DNA of 64,000 bases from the NCBI RefSeq assembly GCF_001679785.1, contig NZ_CP016290.1, positions 434,001 through 498,000 of the forward strand. Direction: 5' to 3'. How positions within the stretch are numbered: the stretch's first letter is position 1; the number at the start of each line of letters is the position of its first letter. The translations under genes were made by a program, and so were the position numbers. This document shows, one piece after another, positions 55,753-64,000 of the stretch. The stretch comes from Rhizobium leguminosarum. Its GTDB lineage: Bacteria > Pseudomonadota > Alphaproteobacteria > Rhizobiales > Rhizobiaceae. The notes under the pieces are model-generated. The model was given only the letters and a program-made list of their open reading frames with translations, was not told the DNA's origin and made no database searches.

Positions 55753-55883
55753 TCGAAAGCTGTCGGCCAAGCGCTGGCCGCATTCTCATGCTTATTGATG
55801 CGAATAGTTTGGCGGCGGTTAGTCATGCCGCCAACGCTTTTGCACGTAGTTTGCGCACGGGGTAGAATTCGAGGTCGAATAAA

Positions 55884-56444
55884 ATGGCGTCTCCATGGAA
55901 GCTTCTTGCCCGACTGGTGTCCCCGCGACGGCAGCAGAGGCAAGAACACGGCTCGACCGATGCCGTGAAGCCGGACGTATTGGCCATTGCCAAGCCGACA
56001 GCCAACAACGAGTTAGGCGCCGCAGACCGTCCGGCCGACGAAAAGTCAGTTCTCCAGGGTCATTCCGCGGCGGTGTCAGTCGACCCGGATCATGCCGACG
56101 AGGCGGCAAGCGCTATTGATGGTCCCGCAGATATCGAAGGCGCGAGGCCGGAGGAAGCAGCTGATCCAGCTTTGTCCAATGAAGCCGACATAGCTGCACA
56201 TGCTGCATATGCTGCACCAAATGCCTTTCGACTTGGTGAAGGTCAAACGCGAAAGCGCAGCACGCGGGGCAAGAAGGCGAAAACTATTGCAGTCGTTCTC
56301 CCACGGCCTCCGAGCGTTTCCACTGCTTCTGACGATGCAATCAATCTCGATGAAGAGATCAGGCTCCTCCGGCACCAGTTGGCGGGCAAGCTTCGAATGC
56401 AAAATGCACAATTGAAGCGTATGCTGGAGCGGTTCGAGCACTGA
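55884..56444 (+). CDS. SyrB-like regulatory protein (copy 2)
   Basis: 186 residues with the same plan: variable acidic N-terminal half, basic centre (GQTRKRSTRGKKAKTIAVVL) and a C-terminal heptad segment (NLDEEIRLLRHQLAGKLRMQ, NAQLKRMLERF). It is diverged from copy 1, so the pair is an old duplication. The 131-base gap has no terminator that I can see. Confidence 0.7.
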   Translation: MASPWKLLARLVSPRRQQRQEHGSTDAVKPDVLAIAKPTANNELGAADRPADEKSVLQGHSAAVSVDPDHADEAASAIDGPADIEGARPEEAADPALSNEADIAAHAAYAAPNAFRLGEGQTRKRSTRGKKAKTIAVVLPRPPSVSTASDDAINLDEEIRLLRHQLAGKLRMQNAQLKRMLERFEH

Positions 56445-56574
56445 ACGTGTACAAGTCCGATCCACCGGCCGCGGGCTTGAGCAGAGTGACAACGCATTTT
56501 ATGCTGGGCTCCGCCGACGCCACTTGGCGCCCGGTCAAGCGCCACGCAAGGAGCAAACCGCGCCTACACTCGAA

Positions 56575-56874
56575 CTAAGCTATCAATAGCATGATCTGGG
56601 CCTTTCGAATTGACCGACGATAGCCGTACGGCACACGCTTCTCGCAGGTCTCACGAAGACGACGTTCCAGACCGGCCTGATCGGCGCGGAGAGCCGGCAT
56701 ACTTCTTCTTCCAGCTGAGGTAGGTCGCCTGATTGATGCCCGCTTGCGGCAGACGCAGCAACCGACACCTTCATCACCTTGTTTCAGAATGAACGCCTTC
56801 TGCGCGTCCGAAAATTGCGATGCCTTCATCGTCTTCCGTTCCTTTCCCAGGAAAATACACCGACGCCGGTCCAT
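56575..56874 (-). mobile_element. IS3-family relic (orfA start joined to orfB fragment)
   Basis: The minus-strand frame begins MKASQFSDAQKAFILKQGDE, the start of an IS3-type OrfA, then shifts frame and joins an OrfB piece (LRETCEKRVPYGYRR). No complete transposase remains. Confidence 0.7.
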
Positions 56875-57409
56875 TGCGTAGTGAAATCCTGGTGCGACAG
56901 CTTGCGAGTGTCGTCATAGGCTGGGTCCATGACAGTGAGCCTCCTCGCGTCGACCGCTTGGAAGTCGCGGAGCGAGGTTCAATTCGGCCGCGGCATCACT
57001 ACGGGAAAAATCGGTTCTCACGCAGCAGGTTGAGAAAATGCGCCAACTCGGCCTTATCCGTTTCAGTGAGGAGGCGGACCGGGCCGATCGTGGTTCCGGA
57101 CGAGATCAGAGCTTTGAGGTCAATGGCAAGATCGCTGCTAGCGCGAACATTGGCTCTAACCGCCATGAGCTTTTCGCAACCACCTCATTATCCAGGGTGA
57201 GGATCTCCTGATCTTGCGGAACCCGGTCGGCGGCTAGGATGCGAGAAGCGCGCCCGGAGAAGGGCGCGACCAGGGGGGATGGGTACCCATGGTATGGGGA
57301 TTGTTCAAATCTCCCCGCTCGTAGCGCAGCCTTCATGACTTATCCGATTTGAAGGCTGTCGGAGCGCCTCTCCAACGCGGTAGTGATCGGGGCGGCTTCC
57401 GACACGACA
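56875..57409. other. Stretch without a recognised gene
   Basis: Only short, mixed-quality frames on both strands; no family recognised. Confidence 0.35.
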
Positions 57410-57425
57410 TGTCGGAAGCCCTACA
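57410..57425 (+). promoter_or_regulatory. NifA-type upstream activator site
   Basis: TGT-cggaagccct-ACA, perfect TGT-N10-ACA, 64 bases before a -24/-12 box. Confidence 0.75.
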
Positions 57426-57488
57426 AAACCCTCCGAATAGCGACAACGACACATGTGCAATCTCAAAGGCTTACCGGCGCAACCTGAC

Positions 57489-57503
57489 TGGCACGATTAG
57501 TGC
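57489..57503 (+). promoter_or_regulatory. Sigma-54 (-24/-12) promoter before the thioredoxin-like operon
   Basis: TGGCACGATTAGTGC: full -24 half and correctly spaced GC at -12 (GTGC where TTGC is usual, as in the box at 10963). Confidence 0.75.
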
Positions 57504-57558
57504 TCAGAGTAAGCCGGGTCGCTACTGACCTATTCCGACTTTGGGAGATCAAGTGACT

Positions 57559-57756
57559 ATGCACACTGTGCCTTTTATCAAACGGGTGCTGGACATTCAG
57601 GAGCCTGATCGTCGTTCCGGAAAGCGGACAATTGATGGCGACCCGGCCTCGGTCGGATCCGGAATTGCAAAGAGGCTGAACCTCCGGCGCCTGACTTACA
57701 GGCGTCGCTTGCACAACCCCGCGGCGTCTAACACGGAGAAGCATAGGTGTTCATGA
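57559..57756 (+). CDS. Small unrecognised protein, first frame after a sigma-54 promoter
   Basis: 65 residues: MHTVPFIKRVLDIQEPDRRS, ending NTEKHRCS; basic. ATG 57559 lies about 45 bases after the expected transcription start with GGGAG upstream. It has no known motif. Its main support is position; it could be a leader frame. Confidence 0.35.
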   Translation: MHTVPFIKRVLDIQEPDRRSGKRTIDGDPASVGSGIAKRLNLRRLTYRRRLHNPAASNTEKHRCS

Positions 57757-57759
57757 CTA

Positions 57760-58002
57760 ATGGGAATTCCAATGACCTCCAACTGCATCAAGGCTCGGCG
57801 TCTTCCTGTCACGACGGAGACATCGCCACCCTCCCAAAAGAAGGACACTATCGCAATGGCCGCCCGCACCCGCAGAAGCCATTTTAGAAGACGAGATCAC
57901 AAGCGTGCGTCCAACAGACGGAACATGCGCCGCGTTTCGAAATCGAAGCAACTCGAGCTGATACTCAACACGCTCATTCCTGGCGCACGAAGCGCCGGAT
58001 AA
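57760..58002 (+). CDS. Small basic protein, unrecognised
   Basis: 80 residues, very Arg-rich (TRRSHFRRRDHKRASNRRNM), with no known domain. It begins four bases after the previous frame and ends 21 bases before the thioredoxin-like gene, so it would be in the same transcript. Confidence 0.35.
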   Translation: MGIPMTSNCIKARRLPVTTETSPPSQKKDTIAMAARTRRSHFRRRDHKRASNRRNMRRVSKSKQLELILNTLIPGARSAG

Positions 58003-58023
58003 AACACTGGTGGAGACCAAAAC

Positions 58024-59136
58024 ATGACCTCTGATTTGGGCATAGACTCTCCAGCTCCGTCCATCAATGTGCAGCACTGGCTGCGCGGCGATCCGCTTTC
58101 CAACTTCCAGCTCGGCAAGATATACATCCTTGAGTTCGTTTCGACTACCTGCAGTGGTTGCGGGCCGGCGCTGGCCCGCCTGGCTCAGTTGCAGGAGGAA
58201 TACAGCGACATCGGAGTTGAGCTCATCGGCATTACAGCAAATGAGCGGGCTGCAACGGCTGACGAGGCCCTAGCTCAGGTGGACGCATGGGTGACCAAAT
58301 GGCTCCCCAACTCGAAAATTCGGATCGGGTTCGACTACTCAGGCGAAATGGATAAGGATTGGAAGAAAGCTAGCCTAACTTTCCATGTTCCACAGGCGTT
58401 CGTTGTCGACCGAGCCGGCAGAATCGCCTTTATCGGTGATCCGGACATGCTCGAGGATGTTTTGCCAAAAGTGATTGACGGCAGCTGGCTCGCCAGCGCG
58501 GAATCAAGAAATGCCGAAGAGGAGCGCATTGCTAAAGCCGAGATCGATGCTCCGGAGCGCGCGTTGTTTGATCGAATCCGGGCGGCGACAGAGATTGAGG
58601 ATTGGAAGACGGCGCTCTCTGCCATTGAGGAGGGCATCAACCTTTTCCCGGACAGTATCTCCTTGCACCAGTGGCATGTCCGGATATTGATTGGAGGAAT
58701 GCGCGACATGGAGGCGGGCTGGATAGCATTAGTCCAATTTGCTCGCACTGCAATTGAACGAAACTCTGAAGTTTGGCTTCTTATGGCGATGCAAGAACTC
58801 TTCGGTCCACACCTCGATTACTCGGGCCTTCCATTGGCGGAACGCATTTCGATGGGCAAGGATCTCTCCGAACGAATCCTGAGACTGTGTCCGCAGCACG
58901 ATGCTCCTTTCCGCTATTATTCTTACCTGACGATTGCCTTTTACTACCATGAGAGCGGCGACAACAACCGCGCTGTGGATTTGATCGAGCAGGCTCTGAA
59001 GTTCGTGGACGGAGAGTCTCTCCCGGACGTCGAGAAGCGTGAACGGATGGTGCATTTGCTGCATACCCTGGCGAAGTATAAGGGTGAGCAGGTTTGCTAT
59101 GGGGGGATTTGTGCGGCTCCACGGAAGCAGTGTTGA
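58024..59136 (+). CDS. Thioredoxin-fold protein (TlpA/ResA-like) with a helical C-terminal half
   Basis: 370 residues. Residues ~25-160 form a thioredoxin/AhpC-TSA fold: YILEFVSTTCSGCGPALARL with a CSGC redox site (~45-48) and the cis-Pro region FHVPQAFVVDRAGRIAFIG. Residues ~175-365 are helical and repeat-like, possibly TPRs. No signal peptide is evident, so it may be cytoplasmic. RBS is GTGGAGaccaaaac. A NifA/sigma-54-type promoter 0.5 kb upstream suggests expression in nodules, perhaps for thiol repair near nitrogenase. Confidence 0.78.
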   Translation: MTSDLGIDSPAPSINVQHWLRGDPLSNFQLGKIYILEFVSTTCSGCGPALARLAQLQEEYSDIGVELIGITANERAATADEALAQVDAWVTKWLPNSKIRIGFDYSGEMDKDWKKASLTFHVPQAFVVDRAGRIAFIGDPDMLEDVLPKVIDGSWLASAESRNAEEERIAKAEIDAPERALFDRIRAATEIEDWKTALSAIEEGINLFPDSISLHQWHVRILIGGMRDMEAGWIALVQFARTAIERNSEVWLLMAMQELFGPHLDYSGLPLAERISMGKDLSERILRLCPQHDAPFRYYSYLTIAFYYHESGDNNRAVDLIEQALKFVDGESLPDVEKRERMVHLLHTLAKYKGEQVCYGGICAAPRKQC

Positions 59137-59205
59137 AATAGAAACCTGTTGGCGCTGCTCAGGCAGCGTCGACAGGAATTCTAACGAACCATTGGAGCAA
59201 AAATC

Positions 59206-59361
59206 ATGTTTGATCCGACCGGATCGCTCGCGTTTCGCGCACATCCCACAACCGGCATCAGGAGGGAAGACGGTCCATCTGTCAGTTTCTTCCGAAATCG
59301 GCGCGCTGCTGCCAACCGGAATGAAGCTTTCGCTGGGATACGGGGAATCTGGATGCATTGA
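59206..59361 (+). other. Short frame of doubtful status
   Basis: 51 codons (MFDPTGSLAFRAHPTTGIRR...) followed in another frame by a further open stretch (59358-59582). They may be two parts of one broken gene; no family is recognised. Confidence 0.25.
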
Positions 59362-59501
59362 CGGCGATCATCGGAGCTTTGCGCCATGTCAAACTGGGCG
59401 CTGATATCAAGGTCTACCCGAATCGCGAACCAACGCCAGGTCTGCTCGTGCTGCCGCTTGCCCGCGAAGTTAGCAAGGCTTCGCCGGCTATGTGCGGGGG
59501 A

Positions 59502-59936
59502 TTACCGTTCGTCAACATTGCGCATCGCCCGCGCGGACTCGCGTTGCAGCGTTTCCAACAGATGCAATGCTCGATCAGCTAGGCCCGCCGGAACAAAGAT
59601 GTGGTCGTGGTGATATGCTGCCACCATGTTGCACGGTATGCCAGCTTCTGCGAGAGAGGCGGCGACGCCCGCCGTAAGGCCGACGCTATCGAGCGCAGAA
59701 TTCACATTGAGGGTGATCTGGCGCATCGCAAGTGAAGTTTCGAACCCCGCTTCGTGCGCCTCTCCTTTCTCAAGGATGACTGTCAAACCTTCTCTTTCGT
59801 GAAATGTCCCAATCGGACTCAGATTGTGGACTTTGCTCCCTTCATTGGGTATCGAGCAGAACACATACTCGCCGTCTTCGACCGAGGGCGTCATGTTCGA
59901 CAGCATTTCGAACTTGTCTCGCGACACAATAGTCAT
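59502..59936 (-). CDS. ACT-domain protein
   Basis: 144 residues, start after aaGGAGaccgctaaa. Two tandem ACT-like segments: GEYVFCSIPNEGSKVHNLSP and, C-terminal, ALDSVGLTAGVAASLAEAGI followed by HDHIFVPAGLADRALHLLE. ACT domains bind amino acids; free-standing proteins of this kind are widespread in rhizobia and of unknown role. The cysteine-synthase-like gene 0.5 kb further on is on the same strand. Confidence 0.75.
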   Translation of the reverse strand: MTIVSRDKFEMLSNMTPSVEDGEYVFCSIPNEGSKVHNLSPIGTFHEREGLTVILEKGEAHEAGFETSLAMRQITLNVNSALDSVGLTAGVAASLAEAGIPCNMVAAYHHDHIFVPAGLADRALHLLETLQRESARAMRNVDER

Positions 59937-60493
59937 TTTAGCGGTCTCCTTTGCCTATCATCATGATGTCTTAGGTGTTCCTTGTCTAAGACGGGGCGCG
60001 AACAAATGAGATTTCCTTAACTGGCATAAGGCAGATTGACGACGTTCGAGTGTCGCGGCAACTCACAGGGTGGCTCCTGCGTCGGGGTCGGAGCAAAAAT
60101 CACTCATGCGACAATGTTAGACCGTAAGCCGTCGTCAGGGCCGCAAACTATGCCGCCTAAGAGTTCAATGCAGTCGATTACCAATTCGACCGAAGCAGCT
60201 GATCAACTTTCTGAGGAACACATCTGCAACGCAGGCGAGAAGGTGGGCAAGCCAGGCTTGGTCTTCGACGCCGTTTAGATTGACGATCGTCGTGGCAGAG
60301 CCTGGGCGGAATGTGAGATTTGCTCGTGGGCACGATCATGAACCTTCCCTGCCCCGTTGACAGGATGCTCCAAAAAACTGCGTACCGATACAACGAGGGG
60401 CGCGTTTGCCTAGGGGCCAGGGCCAACCGTTGGTTACGCAGGCTCCAATTCAACCGAAGGTCCAGCGTCACCCTGGCGATCGCTCTGCCGCTT
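59937..60493. other. Spacer between the ACT protein and the cysteine-synthase-like gene
   Basis: A plus-strand frame at 60036-60278 has no recognisable motif. I see no promoter consensus. Confidence 0.35.
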
Positions 60494-61444
60494 TCAGGTA
60501 TCCGCAAAAAGCTTCCCGTTCATGTACTTTAGACCGGTGTCGCTCGCGACCGTGACGACCGTCCTACCCGGCCCCAACTCCTTGGCCAGACAAATCGCCG
60601 CAGTGACGTTGAGGCCCGTGGACGTACCGACCAGCAATCCTTCCTCCCGTGCCAATCGGTGACACATAGCGCGTGCTTCCTCTTCCGGAATGCTGCGCGT
60701 TTCGTCATACAGATGTTGATCGAGCAAAGGCGGAACGAAGCCTACCCCTATGCCCTCGACGTGGTGGGTTCCGGCCCAACCTTTCGATATGACGGGTGAA
60801 GAGGCCGGCTCCAGAACCACGATCCGAACCGTCGCTGAGCGCGATTTTAGAATCCTTGCCACGCCCATTGTCATTCCGGCCACACCGACCGCGCCACAGA
60901 AGGCGTCGATACCGTCTGGAAATTGTGTGACCAACTCGTGACCGATTTCTTCGTAGCCAATTAAGGCGTCACGGTTGTTAAACTGGTCCGAATAATAGCA
61001 GTCCGATCGGGCGGAGACCTCCTGGGCGTGCCGGATCATAGACGGAATCAGATCGGCCGAGATTTCGCCGGACGGGCTATGGATCAGATCAACGGTTGCG
61101 CCAAAGCTGCGCATGGTACGCAACTTCTCCATGGCAAAGGCGTTGGAAGAAGCCACAATGAAATGATAGCCTTTCACTGCGCAAACGAAGGCGAGCGAGG
61201 ACCCCGTGCTTCCCCCACTCGCCTCGACTACTGTCATTCCTGGCTGCAAATCTCCGCGGCGCTCAGCCTCTTCGATGATGGATTTTGCCATGCGGTCTTT
61301 ATACGAGCCTGTCGGGTTGAAATACTCGAGCTTCACATAGACTTGAGCGCTCCCGTCCGGTACGACGCGACGCAGGCGTATGACCGGTGTATTGCCAATA
61401 GCGTTGAGCGCGGAATCGACGGGGGGCGGGGGGCTCAGTTGCAT
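60494..61444 (-). CDS. Cysteine synthase / cystathionine beta-synthase family PLP enzyme
   Basis: 316 residues, fold type II. The PLP lysine is in LEYFNPTGSYKDRMAKSII (Lys ~49). The substrate loop reads VEASGGSTGSSLAFV where true cysteine synthases have TSGNTG, so specificity may differ. The phosphate-binding loop is CGAVGVAGMTMGVARIL and the C-terminal part has EGLLVGTSTGLNVTAAI. It could form cysteine, or a beta-substituted alanine such as diaminopropionate, from O-acylserine or serine. RBS GGAAGG. Confidence 0.85.
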   Translation of the reverse strand: MQLSPPPPVDSALNAIGNTPVIRLRRVVPDGSAQVYVKLEYFNPTGSYKDRMAKSIIEEAERRGDLQPGMTVVEASGGSTGSSLAFVCAVKGYHFIVASSNAFAMEKLRTMRSFGATVDLIHSPSGEISADLIPSMIRHAQEVSARSDCYYSDQFNNRDALIGYEEIGHELVTQFPDGIDAFCGAVGVAGMTMGVARILKSRSATVRIVVLEPASSPVISKGWAGTHHVEGIGVGFVPPLLDQHLYDETRSIPEEEARAMCHRLAREEGLLVGTSTGLNVTAAICLAKELGPGRTVVTVASDTGLKYMNGKLFADT

Positions 61445-61851
61445 GTTTTATTTGTCCTTCCGGTTGATCGTCTAGCGTCTATTGGACAAGCCACCCGGGT
61501 GAACCGCGTGTTGAGTTTTCAGATGGGCGTCAAACCGATGCAAAACACCCAACAAGATCATACAGCGGATTCCCACGAAGTTTCCCAAGAGACTGCTGAA
61601 CCTTGGAATCGAGCTGCACGCGATGATGCCGAATTTGCGAGCGGAAGAACTGCGCCAGCCGCCGCCATTCCCCTTGAAGAGTCAGCTGGTTGTCGAACAT
61701 CACAGCCGAGGTTCCCTGCCCTACCCTTCAAAACTGTGCCCGAGTCGAACGGCATCCCCATTGAAGCGCGACCCGTGAGTTGCTGCACCCACCTTCCTTG
61801 AGGAGGTAGAGCCGTGGAAAAAGCTGTTCAACGATGTCTGCGCGGCACATC
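61445..61851. other. Spacer, possible small frame
   Basis: A plus-strand frame ending at 61801 (from about ATG 61523; MGVKPMQNTQQDHTADSHEV...) has no known family. Otherwise no feature. Confidence 0.3.
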
Positions 61852-62070
61852 TCATATCTTTTCTAAAATCCCTAGAGCGGATGCGGTCCTTCGAATCCTC
61901 GACGCGTCGAAATCCACGTCGTTCTCCAGAGCTGTCACCTCTGCCACAGTCAGACCAGTGGTTTCTGCGACGTCGTCCAGCGAATAGCCGCGAGCCAGGC
62001 GAGCTTCTGCAAGCAGAGCACCAACGGACGGGGCAACTGGGGATTTCGCAATCTTCGAGACCATGTTCAT
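61852..62070 (-). CDS. Small helix-turn-helix protein
   Basis: 72 residues from ATG 62070 (or 62064): LLAEARLARGYSLDDVAETT, then GLTVAEVTALENDV, a Cro/C1-type helix-turn-helix. The open frame extends upstream to 62550 but that part has no recognisable fold, so I annotate only the HTH part. Confidence 0.5.
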   Translation of the reverse strand: MNMVSKIAKSPVAPSVGALLAEARLARGYSLDDVAETTGLTVAEVTALENDVDFDASRIRRTASALGILEKI

Positions 62071-62567
62071 GTCGATTAAGGCTCCTTTTGGCGGCCGGAA
62101 AACGTGCATCCGTTTTCTCGTTCCACCGCTGCCGACCGCGTCCGGCAACGGACAGTTTCTTCGAATTCCGCGGGCGCTCTTTCTATCAATTTCTGCGGCG
62201 GAGTACAGGTCTGACGCGATGAAGGGCCGACAAGCAGCTTCCGATCTGGCAGGAGCGTTCGCCCCGGTCGGGAAGCTCGTAGGGCGTGATGCACCGATCA
62301 TTCCCAAGCGGAGAACGATGGACAAACAATTCGAGAGTTGCCTCGGCGTGATAAGCTCATGGCCCGCAGATTCGGCCAGAGCCTGTGAGAACCCTGCCGG
62401 GCGCTGTTGATCGGCCGTCGTCTTGAAGAGATCGCCTGAGAACGGCGCATGGGGATCAAGCGCAGCAGCCTGAGAACTCAAGGGTCCTTCATCTTTAAGG
62501 ATTTGAGGAACTTCGAGCGCCCGAAAAGAGGATACGGGCAAAGCCCGCATCCTGTGTGGCGTTCGCC
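62071..62567. other. Stretch without a clear gene
   Basis: The minus-strand frame that continues from the HTH gene is open but unrecognised. Confidence 0.3.
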
Positions 62568-63497
62568 TCAGTTCTTGGTGACGAAGTCCTTGACGTTGGC
62601 AGGCGTCACGAGCTGGAAGGGAATGTAGACCTTCTTTTCGATCTTTTCGCCCTTGGCGAGCTTGAGCGCTGCATCAAGCGAGCCCTTGCCCTGGCCGGCG
62701 GCATCCTGGAACACGGTAACGTCGAGATCGCCCGCCTGCATGGCGGCAAGCGCGTCCTGCGTGGCGTCGACGCCGCCGACGACGACCTTGCTCATGTCCT
62801 TGCCGGCTGCCTTCAGCGCCTGGATGGCGCCGATCGCCATTTCGTCGTTGTTGGAGATGACGGCGTCGAACTCGATGCCGCTGGAGAGCCAGTTGGTCAT
62901 CAGGTCGGCACCCTGGGTACGATCCCAGTTGGCCGTCTGCTCTTCAACGATCTCGATGCCTTTGCACTCATCGGTCTTGATGACGTCATGGACGTCCTGG
63001 GTCCGCATGCGCGCAGCCTGGTTGGAGAGTTCGCCCATGATGACGACAGCTTTGCCCTTGCCGCCGAGAATACGGCAGATTTCCTTGGTTTCCAGCGTGC
63101 CGGATTCCAGCTCGTTGGAAGCGACGAAGGCCTGCTTGTCCGGCAGCGTGTCGACGTTGACCGGCTGACGGTTGACGTAAACCAGCGGTATGCCGGCATC
63201 GGCTGCGAGCTTCGACATCGCCGTGGTCGCATCGGTATCGACAGGGTTGACGATGATTGCATCGACCTTGGAGGCGATGAAATTCTGGATCTGGCTCTGC
63301 TGCTTGGAAACGTCGTTCTGTGCGTCTTCGACCTGCAGCGTCACGCCGCTCAGTGTCTTTGCATAATCGGTCATGCCGTTGCGCAGAACCGTCAGGAAAT
63401 TGTCGTCGAACTTCGCCATCGAGACGCCGACCGTTTCCGCGTGAGCCGCCGTCGACATGACGAGCGCCATCGCAGTGCCCAGGATAAACTTTTTCAT
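62568..63497 (-). CDS. Periplasmic sugar-binding protein of an ABC importer (RbsB/MocB-like)
   Basis: 309 residues from ATG 63497, preceded by GAGGaagtgaaa. Signal peptide MKKFILGTAMALVMSTAAHA. The mature protein has the type I periplasmic fold of ribose/inositol-binding proteins: VGVSMAKFDDNFLTVLRNGM, IQNFIASKVDAIIVNPVDTD, VVIMGELSNQAARMRTQDVH and VISNNDEMAIGAIQALK. Relatives bind ribose, myo-inositol or rhizopine (scyllo-inosamine type). The transporter ATPase and permease would be expected further left or on another replicon; none are seen here. High GC, chromosomal-type codon use. Confidence 0.85.
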   Translation of the reverse strand: MKKFILGTAMALVMSTAAHAETVGVSMAKFDDNFLTVLRNGMTDYAKTLSGVTLQVEDAQNDVSKQQSQIQNFIASKVDAIIVNPVDTDATTAMSKLAADAGIPLVYVNRQPVNVDTLPDKQAFVASNELESGTLETKEICRILGGKGKAVVIMGELSNQAARMRTQDVHDVIKTDECKGIEIVEEQTANWDRTQGADLMTNWLSSGIEFDAVISNNDEMAIGAIQALKAAGKDMSKVVVGGVDATQDALAAMQAGDLDVTVFQDAAGQGKGSLDAALKLAKGEKIEKKVYIPFQLVTPANVKDFVTKN

Positions 63498-64000
63498 TTT
63501 CACTTCCTCCACAAAGCGGTGCCCGGCTGCACCCTCCTCACGCCGGGTTTCCAGCACACTGGCCGAAAACAATTACCAGGGCTGCCAGATAAGGGCCGGA
63601 CATCACCATAAGATATCAAGACAATCTCGATGCTGACGACTAGCCCCTCCTTCGCCGGTACGTTGGCTCGCGCGAACCCCCAATTTTTTTGGTGCCTAAT
63701 TTGATGATTTAAGTCCGCAGTCTTCAACAGCGCCAATGCCGAGCGTCTTTCACCAAAGACACCACAATGATGCAAAGCCGACACATGCCATATTGTCCAA
63801 TCTCTTCGTCAGCTTTCGCGTGATCGCGAGGCAACGTGACGCAGTTTTGGCAAGCTTCTATCTATTTCGTTTTGCGGTCCATGCATCGTTGTTTGTAAAT
63901 CCTCTCATTCTTGAAAGAATCGTCGCGGTGAATGAGAGAACCCCATCAGTCCCCGGATATTTTCAGGGATATCGAACCCGATGCAGGAGAGATTAACAAG
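63498..64000. other. Upstream region of the sugar-binding protein gene
   Basis: No gene recognised up to the window edge; it should contain the promoter of the gene at 62568-63497. Confidence 0.35.

Noticed and set aside
62556..63611. 351-codon plus-strand frame opposite the sugar-binding protein
   Set aside because: Antisense shadow; the minus strand encodes a protein with a signal peptide and a clear family fold.

Overview
The window looks like part of a symbiotic plasmid (or symbiosis island) of a fast-growing bean-type Rhizobium (R. etli / R. leguminosarum bv. phaseoli / R. phaseoli group). The reasons are a nifHDKEN-nifX-fdxB cluster, a fixNOQP-fixGHIS cluster, a second sigma-54 gene (rpoN2), two SyrB-like proteins, reiterated nifH promoter/leader copies and a dense load of whole and broken insertion sequences. 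No tRNA, rRNA, CRISPR array or replication origin was recognised.

Layout. 1-5.2 kb is a graveyard: a truncated glutamate dehydrogenase, a lone ATP-grasp ligase, a fixA start fused to a proteasome-like Ntn-hydrolase gene, a broken Fnr/FixK-type regulator and a decayed duplicate of the fixP-fixG junction. 5.2-10 kb holds insertion sequences (two ISNCY-type elements in a mosaic with a 425-bp repeat, and an IS30 element). 10.4-14.4 kb holds a truncated nifH with its promoter, then a glutamate dehydrogenase gene that has its own NifA/sigma-54 promoter, then an ABC exporter ending in a strong terminator. 14.5-16.2 kb is an IS481 element inside an IS30 relic. 16.2-30.6 kb, all on the minus strand, carries two adjoining gene sets. 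The distal set (16.2-24.9 kb) is an oligopeptide-type ABC importer, amidase, RpiR regulator and serine hydrolase. The proximal set (25.1-30.3 kb) is a PLP decarboxylase, a small coupled ORF, an ATP-grasp ligase and a C45 Ntn acyltransferase/hydrolase, driven by a duplicated nifH promoter whose leader and first codons are fused to the decarboxylase. 31.2-41.5 kb is nifHDKEN, a nifX with an in-frame stop, fdxB, and an asd-aspartokinase pair. 42.1-43.3 kb is an IS3 element. 43.9-52.2 kb is fixNOQP-fixGHIS behind FNR/FixK boxes; 52.5-54.1 kb is rpoN2. 55-56.5 kb has two SyrB-like genes; 57.4-59.1 kb has a NifA/sigma-54-type promoter ahead of two small ORFs and a thioredoxin-like protein; 59.5-63.5 kb has an ACT-domain protein, a cysteine-synthase-like enzyme, a small HTH protein and a sugar-binding protein.

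How it fits together. NifA with RpoN would switch on nitrogenase and several non-nif genes: at least four sets of NifA-type upstream sites plus -24/-12 boxes are visible (10.4, 10.9, 31.2 and 57.4 kb), and a fifth nifH-derived promoter at 30.4 kb has an altered upstream site. FNR/FixK-type boxes would drive the high-affinity cbb3 oxidase and its assembly genes, which supply energy at low oxygen. The most interesting candidate for an undescribed system is 16.2-30.6 kb: a synthesis module under a captured nifH promoter beside an uptake/hydrolysis module. This is the same logic as the rhizopine mos/moc loci but with entirely different enzymes.
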